The notes beneath the pieces were generated by a model, which was not told the origin of the DNA, did not search any database, and saw only the letters and a program-made list of their open reading frames with translations. The translations under genes and the position numbers were made by a program. Shown in pieces: positions 1 through 8,326 of a DNA stretch of 64,000 nt. Within the stretch, counting starts at the first letter, position 1. Each line of letters begins with the position of its first letter. This stretch comes from Gemmatimonadota bacterium (GTDB lineage: Bacteria; Gemmatimonadota; Gemmatimonadetes; Longimicrobiales; Gaopeijiaceae), in the NCBI GenBank assembly GCA_030428885.1, contig JAUIEJ010000011.1, forward strand, positions 1-64,000, in the 5' to 3' direction.

Positions 1-128
1 ATCCTCGCTACGCCCACGTGGCCGACCGGGCGGTGCATCTCTTCGACGGTCAGGTGGTGAGCGAAGACGACGCCCGCCGGGCCCACGAGCTCGAGGAAGC
101 CGGCTTCGACGTGGCGTCGGGCGACTGA
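1..128 (+). CDS. ABC transporter ATP-binding protein, C-terminal end (partial)
   Basis: The window opens inside a gene; the frame from base 3 runs to a TGA at 126-128. The 41 visible residues begin PRYAHVADRAVHLFDGQVVS, which matches the end of MacB/LolD-type ABC ATPases: the stretch after the H-loop histidine ending in the 'DR..HL.DG.VV' strand. The Walker and signature motifs lie upstream of the window, so the exported substrate cannot be judged. It probably energises a permease or efflux pump at the inner membrane. A strong hairpin follows at 161-192. Confidence 0.7.
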   Translation, partial: PRYAHVADRAVHLFDGQVVSEDDARRAHELEEAGFDVASGD

Positions 129-160
129 CCGTCGGCCGTCGTTCCGTGCCGCCGTGGAGA

Positions 161-192
161 AAGGGGCGGGCCGTCGCATCGGCCCGCCCCTT
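161..192. terminator. Bidirectional hairpin terminator between convergent genes
   Basis: A 13-bp perfect stem (AAGGGGCGGGCCG pairing with CGGCCCGCCCCTT) closes a 6-nt loop. It sits between the ABC ATPase ending at 128 and the minus-strand hydrolase gene ending at 209. Only a short T run follows, but the convergent position fits a shared terminator. Confidence 0.6.
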
Positions 193-208
193 CGTTCGGG
201 GTCTCCCC

Positions 209-1960
209 TCAGCCGTCGAACGAGCCGAACAGGTCGTGTCCGGGCCACGTGGCCACGGCGTCCACCGCGGCGTTGAAGTCGGGGTAGGGCCCGTCGGGGG
301 AACGGTTCAGGATCACGATCCAGGTCGTGCCGTCGGCCCGTCGCCAGAAGCGGGCGAGGCCGCCCCGGGGCAGTCCCGTGTGATACCAGTCCAGATCGTC
401 TCCCCGGGGGGCGAACTCCATGAAGTTCGTGTAGAAGTATCCGGACCCGGGCCAGATCGCGTCGGGGCGGGTGGCGAAGGCCTCCATGGTGGTGCTCTGG
501 AACAGGGCGGGCCCGTTGCGTCCATCGATGGCGTTCAGGAGTCGCATCAGGTCCATGGAGCGGCCGATCCAGGCGCCGGACGCGCCGGCGTAGATCTGGT
601 CCAGGACCGGTACGGTGACCGCCGCGCCCGAACGGTCGTGATAGGTGGGCTGAGCGGTCTCCTGGGCCGGATCCCCGCTGCCGAACCGGGGTCCGGTGAC
701 GCCGAGGGGCGCGAAGAGGTTCTGCTGCACCCAGGTCTCGAAGTCCATGCCCGTGACCGACGCGATGTATTCGGCCACCACCTGGGTGGCGTAGTTGCTG
801 TAGGCGTACGTGGTGCCCGGGTCGTGGTCGAGGGGCACGCCGAGACCGTATCGAATCAACTGGGCCTGATCCCGCACCCCGTCCTGATTGACGCCCTCGA
901 TCCACAGGCGGTCGTCCACCGCCCGGGCGTCGTCCCACCCCCCGGCGTGATCCATGAGGTTCTGGAGGGTGATCCCGGCGATGCGGGCGTCGGGGGTCTC
1001 ACCGGGCAGGGGGGTGAGCCCGGGCATGGTCTGGAACGGCAGGTCGTCGAGGGCCAGGGTGCCGTCTTCCACGAGCGTCATGGCCGCGAGACCGGCGATG
1101 GGCTTGGACACGCTGCCCCAGCGCATGATCTGGTCGGGCACGATGGGTGTGGCCCCCGACCGGTCGGTGAATCCGTACCCCCGGGCGTGGACGAGGCGGC
1201 CGTCCCGGGCCACCGCCACCACTCCGCCGGGGACGTCGTACTGGCGCATGTAGGCCACCATGGCGGCGTCCACCGACGCCAGCTCCGCGACCTGCGCGCC
1301 GGTGGCGGTGAACACGTCGACGTCGGCGGTGCCTTCCGTGCCCTCCACGTCCACCCGGAGCACGGTGGTGCCCTCGGCCACCCCGTGCACCTGGCCGTCC
1401 GAGGCGGTGGCCACGGCCGGGGCGTCGGTGCTCCACACGTACGTGCGGCCGCGCAGGGACCGGCCCGCGCTGTCCACGGCCTGGGCCGTGACGGTCGCCA
1501 CGTCTCCGGTCCCCAGGAGCACGTCGTCCATGGATAGCTGGACCTCGGCGGTGCGCGACCGCAGCACCGTCAGGCTCACGGTGGCCGAGCGTCCTTCGGC
1601 CGTCGCCGTGATGGTCGCCGTGCCTGGATCGGCGGCGGTGATCCGACCCGAGGCATCGACCGCCGCCACCGAGGGGTTCGACGAACTCCAGGTCACCGTC
1701 CGCCCCGAAAGCGTCGATCCGTCGGCCGCCAGGGTCCGGGCGCTGAGGGACAGCGTGCCGTCTTCGAACACTGTGGGGGTGGCCGGGGTGATCTCCACCG
1801 ACGCCACGGGATCGGGATCGCCGGGCTCGGGGTCCGGGTCCGTGCCCGAATCGCTGCCGCAGCCAGGCAGGATTCCCAGGGCGAGGGCAGCGGCGAGGGC
1901 CAGCGCGGACCGGCGCCGGCCGAAGTCCGGGAAACGAAGGAACGATGTCGAAGGGCTCAT
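209..1960 (-). CDS. Lipoprotein serine hydrolase (beta-lactamase/class C-like) with Ig-like (Big2) domains
   Basis: 583 residues. The N-terminus is a lipoprotein signal with lipobox ILPGC (Cys34), followed by an Asp/Pro-rich linker. Two bacterial Ig-like Big2 domains follow (about 52-132 and 137-216), with typical 'P..F..GTLSLSA' and 'W.SSNP.VAAVD..G' patterns. The C-terminal domain is a serine beta-lactamase-fold hydrolase: SVSK at 283-286 (catalytic Ser and Lys), YSN at 387-389 and HTG at 527-529. Known relatives are DD-peptidases, esterases and class C enzymes, so the substrate is open. It is probably anchored in the outer membrane facing the periplasm or surface. The start is an ATG with no good alternative before the signal. 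Confidence 0.85.
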   Translation of the reverse strand: MSPSTSFLRFPDFGRRRSALALAAALALGILPGCGSDSGTDPDPEPGDPDPVASVEITPATPTVFEDGTLSLSARTLAADGSTLSGRTVTWSSSNPSVAAVDASGRITAADPGTATITATAEGRSATVSLTVLRSRTAEVQLSMDDVLLGTGDVATVTAQAVDSAGRSLRGRTYVWSTDAPAVATASDGQVHGVAEGTTVLRVDVEGTEGTADVDVFTATGAQVAELASVDAAMVAYMRQYDVPGGVVAVARDGRLVHARGYGFTDRSGATPIVPDQIMRWGSVSKPIAGLAAMTLVEDGTLALDDLPFQTMPGLTPLPGETPDARIAGITLQNLMDHAGGWDDARAVDDRLWIEGVNQDGVRDQAQLIRYGLGVPLDHDPGTTYAYSNYATQVVAEYIASVTGMDFETWVQQNLFAPLGVTGPRFGSGDPAQETAQPTYHDRSGAAVTVPVLDQIYAGASGAWIGRSMDLMRLLNAIDGRNGPALFQSTTMEAFATRPDAIWPGSGYFYTNFMEFAPRGDDLDWYHTGLPRGGLARFWRRADGTTWIVILNRSPDGPYPDFNAAVDAVATWPGHDLFGSFDG

Positions 1961-2061
1961 ATCCGCGGCACTCGGGCGAGGACGTGTGAAGGGGCCACTC
2001 CCTCACGCGCATGGTCGGGCGTCCGGGGATCACGGAGTGGCCGGGTGGATCGCTCCGGGAC

Positions 2062-2090
2062 CTGACCGGGGCCCGGGACGGCCGTACCTT
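2062..2090 (+). promoter_or_regulatory. Candidate promoter for the ABC ATPase/NtrC/NtrY operon
   Basis: CTGACC (2062-2067), a 17-bp spacer, then TACCTT (2085-2090), in the divergent gap before the ABC ATPase gene. The same TACCTT -10-like hexamer recurs upstream of thrS and of the squalene-synthase-like gene in this window. The leader would be about 100 nt. Called from sequence only. Confidence 0.35.
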
Positions 2091-2197
2091 CCGGCGGTGG
2101 CGAGAAACCGTCCGGGGCGCTCGGACGTCCAACAACACGACGAGGGGCGCGGACGCGTCCCTCCGGATCACCTGCGAATCGGGGAGCGAGAGGGCGA

Positions 2198-2863
2198 ATG
2201 ATCAAGCTCAGGGACGTCGAGAAGTCGTACCGCACGGGAGCGGGCGAGACCTTCGTGCTGCGGCGCATCGACGCCGAGGTCCGGGAGGGGGAGTTCGTCA
2301 CCATCATGGGGCCGTCCGGCGCGGGGAAGAGCACCCTGCTCTCGATCCTGGGCATGTTGGACGCCGATTGGCGTGGCGAATACCACCTCTACGAGCACGC
2401 GGTCCACTCCCTGAAGCCCCGGCACCGCATCGAGCTGAACAAGGAGTACATCGGCTTCGTCTTCCAGCAGTATCACCTCCTGGACGACCTCACGGTGTAC
2501 GAGAATCTCGAGATCCCCCTCTCGTACCGGAACGTGAAGCGGAAGGACCGTCAGGCCATCGTGGCCGACGCCCTGGACCGCTTCCAGATCGTGGGAAAGA
2601 AGGACCTCTACCCGAACCAGCTCTCCGGCGGCCAGCAGCAGTTGGTGGCCGTGGCCCGGGCCATCATCGCCGAGCCCCGGGTGATCCTGGCCGACGAGCC
2701 CACCGGGAGCCTCCACTCCAGTCAGGGCCGCATGATCATGGAGCTCCTCAAGCAGTTGAATCGCGAGGGCACCACCATCATCCAGGTGACCCACAACGAG
2801 GACTACGCCCTGTACGGCAATCGGATCATCCAGCTCCGGGATGGATGGATCGTCGAGGAGTGA
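2198..2863 (+). CDS. ABC transporter ATP-binding protein (MacB/LolD-like)
   Basis: 221 residues, the normal length for a stand-alone export ATPase. Walker A is GPSGAGKST, the Q-loop is in FVFQQYHLL, the signature is LSGGQQQ, Walker B is VILADEPTG, and the H-loop is THNEDYA. This is the MacB/LolD/FtsE class, which powers permeases moving lipoproteins, peptides or drugs across the inner membrane. No permease is adjacent; the next two genes encode a sigma-54 activator and a sensor kinase. A gene set like this is consistent with a phosphorelay-controlled export system, with the permease elsewhere (inferred). Confidence 0.88.
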   Translation: MIKLRDVEKSYRTGAGETFVLRRIDAEVREGEFVTIMGPSGAGKSTLLSILGMLDADWRGEYHLYEHAVHSLKPRHRIELNKEYIGFVFQQYHLLDDLTVYENLEIPLSYRNVKRKDRQAIVADALDRFQIVGKKDLYPNQLSGGQQQLVAVARAIIAEPRVILADEPTGSLHSSQGRMIMELLKQLNREGTTIIQVTHNEDYALYGNRIIQLRDGWIVEE

Positions 2864-2864
2864 C

Positions 2865-4241
2865 GTGACGTTCACCGACTCGCCGCCCCGGATCCTGGTC
2901 GCCGACGACCAGGCCGACGTCCTGGAGGCCCTGCGCCTGCTCCTCAAGGGCGAGGGCTTCGCCATCGTCGCCGCGTCGTCGCCGGCCGGTGTACTCCGGG
3001 CCGTCCAGGACGAGGACGTGGACGTGGTCCTCATGGACCTGAACTACACCCGGGACACCACCTCGGGGCGGGAGGGCCTGGACCTCCTGGCCCGGATCCG
3101 ATCGGAGGACGACACCCTTCCGGTGGTGGTCATGACGGCGTGGGGCAGCGTGGAGGGGGCGGTGGAGGCCATGCGCCGCGGGGCCCGGGACTACGTGGAG
3201 AAGCCGTGGGACAACGACCGGCTCCTGGTCACCCTCCGGACCCAGGCCGAACTGGGGCGGGCCCTGCGCCGGAGCCAGCGCATGGAGGGCGAGAACCTCC
3301 AGGTACGGAAGAGCGGCATGCCCGAGCTCATCGCCGAGTCCAAGGCCATGGAGCCCGTCCTGGACATGATGGAGCGGGTGGGGCCCTCGGCGGCCAACGT
3401 CCTCATCACCGGCGAGCACGGCACCGGGAAGGAAGTGGTGGCCCGCTGGCTCCACGCCGTCAGTGACCGGTCCCAGAAGCCGTTGGTGGCCGTCAACGTA
3501 GGCGGCTTCAGCGAAGGTGTGTTCGAGAGCGAGATCTTCGGCCACGTGAAGGGGGCGTTCACCGACGCCAAGAGCGATCGGGTGGGCTGTTTCGAGATGG
3601 CCGACCAGGGCACCCTCTTCCTGGACGAGATCGCCAACATCACCCTCCAGCAGCAGGCCAAGCTGCTCCGGGTCCTGGAGACCGGCGAGGTGCAGCGGGT
3701 GGGGGCGTCCAAGGTGCGCCGGGTCGACGTGCGGGTGCTGTCGGCCACCAACGCCGATCTGGGCGACGCCGTGGGGGAGGGCGGCTTCCGGGAAGACCTC
3801 CTCTATCGCCTCAACACCGTGGAGATCCACCTGCCGCCCCTCCGGGAGCGCCGGGAGGACATCGTCCCCCTGGCCCTCCACTTCCTGCGCCGGGAGGCGG
3901 CCAAGTACGGCCGCGACGTGGACGGCTTCTCCCGGGAGGGCACCGACGCCCTCCTCCGGCATCCCTGGCCGGGCAATGTCCGGGAACTGGAGCACACCAT
4001 GGAACGGGCGGTGCTCCTGGCCCGGGGCTCGGAGGTCTCGGTGGGCGACCTCTCCCTCCGCCGACGGGGCGACGAGGGCGCCGGGTCCATGGACCAGCTC
4101 ACCCTCGACGAGGCCGAACGGCTCCTCATCGAAAAGGCCCTGGACCGCCACGGGGGGAACGTGAGCCGCGCGGCCGAAGCCCTGGGCCTGTCGCGCAGCG
4201 CCCTGTATCGTCGCCTGCAGCGCCACGACCTCTCCACGTAG
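2865..4241 (+). CDS. Sigma-54-dependent response regulator (NtrC family)
   Basis: 458 residues from GTG 2865. I preferred this start to the ATG at 2841, which overlaps the ATPase gene, because GAGGAG lies 4 nt upstream. An N-terminal receiver has acidic residues DD near 14, phospho-acceptor Asp58 and Lys113 (EKPW). The AAA+ domain has a Walker A variant GEHGTGKE (183-190), the sigma-54 contact loop GAFTDA (230-235) and Walker B LFLDE. A Fis-type helix-turn-helix (about 415-455) ends the protein. GAFTDA instead of GAFTGA is a recognised variant loop. It is presumably phosphorylated by the kinase encoded 8 nt downstream. Confidence 0.92.
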   Translation: MTFTDSPPRILVADDQADVLEALRLLLKGEGFAIVAASSPAGVLRAVQDEDVDVVLMDLNYTRDTTSGREGLDLLARIRSEDDTLPVVVMTAWGSVEGAVEAMRRGARDYVEKPWDNDRLLVTLRTQAELGRALRRSQRMEGENLQVRKSGMPELIAESKAMEPVLDMMERVGPSAANVLITGEHGTGKEVVARWLHAVSDRSQKPLVAVNVGGFSEGVFESEIFGHVKGAFTDAKSDRVGCFEMADQGTLFLDEIANITLQQQAKLLRVLETGEVQRVGASKVRRVDVRVLSATNADLGDAVGEGGFREDLLYRLNTVEIHLPPLRERREDIVPLALHFLRREAAKYGRDVDGFSREGTDALLRHPWPGNVRELEHTMERAVLLARGSEVSVGDLSLRRRGDEGAGSMDQLTLDEAERLLIEKALDRHGGNVSRAAEALGLSRSALYRRLQRHDLST

Positions 4242-4249
4242 GACCCGCC

Positions 4250-5674
4250 GTGCCCGGCTCCCCGCCTCTGTCTCCCATGGACCGGCCCCGGACCCCCGAG
4301 CCCGACGATCGGACCGGCGCCGGCCGCGCCCTTCGGCGCATGACCCACGATCGCCGCATCGTGCTCCTGGCCCTCCTGGCGGGGCTTCCCGGCGTGGTGG
4401 TGTCGGCGGTGCTCCTCTGGCTGGCCGCCTATCCCGCCCGGATCACCTGGACGGTGGGGGTGGGGCTGGCGGTGGTGTGGCTCGCCGCGGCCTTCGCCCT
4501 GCGGGACCGGGTGGTGCGGCCCCTCCAGACCCTGGCCAACATGCTGGCGGCCCTCCGGGAGGGCGATTTCTCCATCCGGGCCCGGATCCCCGAAGAGGGC
4601 GCTTCCGACCCCCTCTCCCTCACCTACGTGGAGCTCAACGCCCTGGAGGAGATCCTCCGGGAGCAGCGACTGGGGGCGGTGGAGGCCACCGAGCTGCTGC
4701 GGAAGGTGCTGGAGGAGGTCGACCTGGCCATCTTCGCCTTCGACGAGTCCCACGGCCTGCGCCTGGTGAACCGGGCCGGCGCCCGACTCCTGGGGCAGCC
4801 CGCGGATCGGGTCATCGGGCGTTCGGCGGCGGAACTGCGGCTGGACGAGGGACTCCGGGGGCCGGCTCCCCGGACCATCGAGCTGGCCCATCCGGGAGGG
4901 CAGGGCCGCTTCGAGCTGCGCCGCAACGTGGTACGGCAGGAGGGAGTCCCCCTCCAACTCCTGGTCCTCTCCGACCTCAGCCGGGCGCTGCGGGAGGAGG
5001 AACGCCAGGCGTGGAAGCGCATCGTCCGGGTGTTGTCCCACGAGATCAACAACTCCCTCGCCCCCATCACCTCCATCACCGGGAGCCTCACCAGCCTTCT
5101 GGCTCGGGACCCCCGGCCCGAGGACCTGGATCAGGACCTGGACCGGGGTCTTTCGGTGATCCGGAGCCGGGCCGAGTCCCTGGGGCGGTTCATGGCCGCC
5201 TACGCCCGCCTCGCCCGGCTCCCCGAGCCCGATCTGGCACCGGTGCGGGTCGAGGCCCTGGTCCAGCGGGTGGCGGCGCTGGAGACCCGGATTCCCGTGG
5301 TGGTGGTGGGCGGGCCCGACGTGACCATCCAGGCCGACGCCGACCAGCTCGAGCAGGTGCTGGTGAACCTGATCCGCAACGCCACCGACGCCACGGTGGG
5401 CGACGACGGGGCGGGGCCGTCCACCGGGGGTGTACACGTGCGCTGGATCCAGCGCAGCGGCAAGCTCCACCTCATGATCGAGGACGAGGGCCCCGGGGTG
5501 GCCGACACCACCAACCTCTTCGTGCCCTTCTACACCACCAAACCCGGCGGATCGGGCATCGGCCTGGTGCTGTGCCGTCAGATCGCCGAAAGCCACGGCG
5601 GGGGGCTGGAGCTGGAGAATCGGGACGACGGCCGGGGGGCGTGTGCCCGCCTCACCCTGCCCACCGACCTCTGA
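4250..5674 (+). CDS. Membrane sensor histidine kinase (NtrY-like)
   Basis: 474 residues from GTG 4250; an in-frame ATG at 4277 is an alternative start. Two membrane helices (about 37-60 and 65-84) have almost no periplasmic loop between them. A HAMP-like segment (about 85-140) and a PAS-like domain (about 145-245) follow. The phospho-acceptor helix holds His264 in LSHEINNSLAPI. The ATPase domain shows N-box NLIRNATDA, G1 DEGPGV and G2 GGSGIGL. The 'HEINNSLAPI' form is typical of NtrY-type kinases. With such a small loop it probably senses a cytoplasmic or membrane signal. It pairs with the preceding NtrC-type regulator. Confidence 0.9.
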   Translation: MPGSPPLSPMDRPRTPEPDDRTGAGRALRRMTHDRRIVLLALLAGLPGVVVSAVLLWLAAYPARITWTVGVGLAVVWLAAAFALRDRVVRPLQTLANMLAALREGDFSIRARIPEEGASDPLSLTYVELNALEEILREQRLGAVEATELLRKVLEEVDLAIFAFDESHGLRLVNRAGARLLGQPADRVIGRSAAELRLDEGLRGPAPRTIELAHPGGQGRFELRRNVVRQEGVPLQLLVLSDLSRALREEERQAWKRIVRVLSHEINNSLAPITSITGSLTSLLARDPRPEDLDQDLDRGLSVIRSRAESLGRFMAAYARLARLPEPDLAPVRVEALVQRVAALETRIPVVVVGGPDVTIQADADQLEQVLVNLIRNATDATVGDDGAGPSTGGVHVRWIQRSGKLHLMIEDEGPGVADTTNLFVPFYTTKPGGSGIGLVLCRQIAESHGGGLELENRDDGRGACARLTLPTDL

Positions 5675-5711
5675 GGGCACGGCCCGGGGGCCGGCGCCTC
5701 CGTCGACGGCG

Positions 5712-6161
5712 TCAGTCGCCCGGGCCGTTCACCACGGCCAGGGGATGCCGGATGGTGGCGGTGCGCCCGTCGGAGGCCGTCACTTCCACCTCCACCCGCC
5801 ACGCGCCGGCCACCGGGAAGGGCAGTTCCACGGGCCCGTACCCCCCCGGGATGCCCGGAGCCGCCTCGGCCAGGTGCCACCGGTCCACCAGTTCGGGCAC
5901 CGAGGGCGGGGCGGGCGGATCCACGGCCTCGGCCCTCACCCGGACCACGGCGCCCGCGGCGGGATGGCCGCTGTCTTCGGCCAGGACGAAGACCCGGGCC
6001 GTCCCCACGGCGGCGGGGGTGGGCGACACCCGCACCTGGGCGTCCAGGGCGGGATCACCCGAGTGGGCGGGCCGCTCCGGGCCCCGGCACGCCCCGAGGC
6101 CCACGAGGGCGACGGCCAGCACCCCGGCCGCCGCGGAACGCCGGCTCGCCCGCGTCCTCAC
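5712..6161 (-). CDS. YtkA/FixH-like lipoprotein next to Sco
   Basis: 149 residues from a GTG that overlaps the sco stop by 4 bp (GTGA), so the pair is translationally coupled. A lipobox GLGAC lies at residues 21-25. The remaining domain is about 100 residues of beta-strand-like sequence with 'GAVVRVRAEAV' and 'GAWRVEVEVTASDGR', the pattern of YtkA-like/FixH-like domains found near copper and cytochrome oxidase assembly genes. Coupling to Sco supports a periplasmic or membrane-anchored role in respiratory oxidase maturation. I see no classic metal ligand cluster, so the exact role is open. Confidence 0.7.
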   Translation of the reverse strand: MRTRASRRSAAAGVLAVALVGLGACRGPERPAHSGDPALDAQVRVSPTPAAVGTARVFVLAEDSGHPAAGAVVRVRAEAVDPPAPPSVPELVDRWHLAEAAPGIPGGYGPVELPFPVAGAWRVEVEVTASDGRTATIRHPLAVVNGPGD

Positions 6162-6829
6162 GAGCCCTCCCCCAGCACCCGCTCCAGGGCCTCCCGGAGC
6201 ACGTCTCCTCGGGTCTCGGGGAGCACCTGGGCCACGAGCCGGCCCTCCCGGTCGATGAGGAAGGTCCGGGCCGTATGGTCCACCAGGTAGTCGTCGCCCA
6301 GGGCGCCCCGGGGGTCGGGGGCCGTGCTGTCGGCGGCGCCGCCGGCCCGGGGCCGGTACACGAACCCGATGCCGTATTCCAGCACCTGGGGCCGGAGCGC
6401 CTCCACCGGAGCCGTCAGGGCCACCACCCCCTCGTGGAACGACGACGTGAACCGGTCGAGAGCCGGGGCGGAGTCCCGTACCGGATCCAGGCTCACGAAG
6501 ACCACCTGGAGGGCGTCGCCGCCGGGATCGAGCTCTTCCTGGAGCCGGGAGAGCTGGGCCAGGGTGATGGGGCAGACGTCGGGGCAGTGGGTGTAGCCGA
6601 AGAAGAGGGCCACCACCCGACCCCGGAAGTCGCCGAGCGTCACCCGCCCACCCTCGGTGTCCAGGAGATCCAGCGGCGGGGCCGGGACGGCCTGGGCCAG
6701 GAACGGGTCGAAGCCGTCGTCCGCCGATGCCGGGGCCTCCGGGCCCGTGCCCCGGGCGCCGAGGTAGACCAGGGCGGCCAGGAGTCCCGTGACGGATCCC
6801 AGGGCGAGGCGAAGCATGCGGGGAGACAT
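6158..6829 (-). CDS. Sco1/SenC-type copper chaperone
   Basis: 223 residues from ATG 6829, where a hydrophobic anchor begins immediately (MSPRMLRLALGSVTGLLAAL); the longer reading frame adds only a Pro-rich stretch. The thioredoxin fold carries the copper site: Cys82 and Cys86 in HCPDVC and His185 in VDHTA. Sco proteins deliver copper to the CuA site of cytochrome c oxidase and sit on the periplasmic face of the inner membrane. Pro/Gly-rich residues 160-175 are a loop insertion. Coupled to the downstream YtkA-like lipoprotein gene. Confidence 0.9.
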   Translation of the reverse strand: MSPRMLRLALGSVTGLLAALVYLGARGTGPEAPASADDGFDPFLAQAVPAPPLDLLDTEGGRVTLGDFRGRVVALFFGYTHCPDVCPITLAQLSRLQEELDPGGDALQVVFVSLDPVRDSAPALDRFTSSFHEGVVALTAPVEALRPQVLEYGIGFVYRPRAGGAADSTAPDPRGALGDDYLVDHTARTFLIDREGRLVAQVLPETRGDVLREALERVLGEGS

Positions 6830-6921
6830 GCACGGAAGTTCACCCGGGGGGCCCGGGGATTCCAGCCCCGCCGGGGGCCCCGGGGTCGGGTCACGGCGGC
6901 GCAACGGTCCACGACGAACCG

Positions 6922-7524
6922 GTGTCCCACCGCATGAAGACGACGCAGGAGGGACGTGGACACGCGCTCGGGACCGCGGAAGTGACCGAACACCAATGCA
7001 TCGAAGACGCCCGGGCCGGGGACGCCCGGGCCTTCCGCAGCCTGTACGAGGCCCACGTGGACCGGGTGTACCGCCTGGCCTACCGCATGTGTGGAGACGA
7101 CGACATGGCCCGTGACATGACCCAGGAGACCTTCATCCGGGTGCACCAGCGCCTGGATCAGTTCCGGGGCGATTCGGCCTTCTCGACCTGGCTCCACTCC
7201 ATCGCCGTGAGCGTGACCCTGAACGGGCTGCGCAAGGTGAAGCGGACCCGCTCCCGGGAGCACGATCTGGACGACGTGGCGCCCCTGACGGCGCCGCCCA
7301 CGCCCCGGGCCGAACCCGACCTGCGGGACCGCCTCAAGGCGGCCATCGAGGCGCTGCCCGACATCTACCGCGCCGTCTTCGTGATGCACGACCTGGAAGG
7401 CTACAACCACCGCGAGATCGCCTCGGCCCTGGACGTGGCCGAGGGCACCTCCAAGGCCCGCCTGAGCCGGGCACGCTCCCGGCTGCGGGAGGCCCTGGAC
7501 GACTTCGCTCCGGAGTACGCGTGA
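6922..7524 (+). CDS. ECF RNA polymerase sigma factor
   Basis: 200 residues. Sigma region 2 spans about 28-100, with 'FRSLYEAHVDRVYRLAYRMCGDDDMARDMTQETFIRV' features and FSTWLHSIA. Region 4 spans about 140-195, with the recognition helix in 'HREIASALDVAEGTSKARLSRARSRL' form. The true start may be ATG 6934 or GTG 6982, since the first 20 residues are not conserved-looking. It heads a four-gene operon in which every junction overlaps by 1-4 bp, so the next gene is presumably its regulator and the HEAT proteins its targets or effectors. Confidence 0.9.
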   Translation: MSHRMKTTQEGRGHALGTAEVTEHQCIEDARAGDARAFRSLYEAHVDRVYRLAYRMCGDDDMARDMTQETFIRVHQRLDQFRGDSAFSTWLHSIAVSVTLNGLRKVKRTRSREHDLDDVAPLTAPPTPRAEPDLRDRLKAAIEALPDIYRAVFVMHDLEGYNHREIASALDVAEGTSKARLSRARSRLREALDDFAPEYA

Positions 7525-8267
7525 TGAACGACGATTCCCCTGCGGACCGCGACGCGGACCGCCTCCCCGACACCTGGCTCCACGTGGCCCGCTCGAGCTA
7601 CCACGCCCCCGGCGACACGCCCCGGGAGGAGATCTGGCAGGCGCTGGAGGCCCGGCTCTTCGAGGCCGAGGGCCCCGACGAGGCCCCGTCCGGCTCCACC
7701 GACCTGGCGTTTCCCGCACCCCTTCGCCCCCGCTTCGGGCGGTGGGTGGGCCTGCTGGCGGCGGCGTCGGTGGCCCTTCTCCTGGGACTGGGGCTCGGAC
7801 GGTGGTCGGCGGCGCCCGCCGGCAGCGACACGGTGGCCGACGCCCCGGCCGAGGCGCCCACGGCGGTGCCCGCCGGAACGCCCGTGCCCCGGAGCGGCAC
7901 CGCCGTGCGCTTCGCCGCGGCCCGGCACCTGAGCGACGCCGAGGCTCTCCTGGCCTTCGTGGCCGCCGACGCCCGGGAGGGACGGACCGACCGGGACGTG
8001 GGCGTGTGGGGCCGCACCCTCCTGACCCAGACCCGCCTGCTCCTGGACTCGTCGGTGTCCGACGACCCGGCGGTGCGCGGCGTGCTGGAAGACCTGGAGC
8101 TGGTGCTGGCCCAGATCGCCCTCCTGGCCGCTCCCGACGTGGACGCGGCCCGGGTGCGCAGTGAGTTGGACCTGATCGCCCGAGGGGTCGACGAGACGGG
8201 AGTCCGCTCCCGGATCCACTCGGTGCTCCCCTCGGTGGACCGCGGCCTGGCCGCGGCCGACGACTGA
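7521..8267 (+). CDS. Membrane anti-sigma-factor-like protein
   Basis: 248 residues; GTG 7521 overlaps the sigma stop by 4 bp (ATG 7524 is an alternative). An N-terminal cytoplasmic segment of about 75 residues contains SSYHAPGDTPREEIW. A single membrane helix follows (about 78-96), then an Ala/Pro linker and a helical extracytoplasmic domain (about 115-248). Layout and position match anti-sigma factors. However, the HxxxCxxC zinc motif is absent and there are no cysteines in the N-terminal part, so it would be a non-zinc class. Sigma inhibition is inferred from context. Confidence 0.65.
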   Translation: MMNDDSPADRDADRLPDTWLHVARSSYHAPGDTPREEIWQALEARLFEAEGPDEAPSGSTDLAFPAPLRPRFGRWVGLLAAASVALLLGLGLGRWSAAPAGSDTVADAPAEAPTAVPAGTPVPRSGTAVRFAAARHLSDAEALLAFVAADAREGRTDRDVGVWGRTLLTQTRLLLDSSVSDDPAVRGVLEDLELVLAQIALLAAPDVDAARVRSELDLIARGVDETGVRSRIHSVLPSVDRGLAAADD

Positions 8268-8326
8268 TGATGTTTCCGATGAACCTCTGGACGACAACCA
8301 TGAATTCCCTGGGACGAGGTGTGACG

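Noticed and set aside
146-1537. 463-residue plus-strand open frame
   Set aside because: Antisense to the serine hydrolase gene, whose lipobox, Ig-like domains and SxxK/YxN motifs are convincing.
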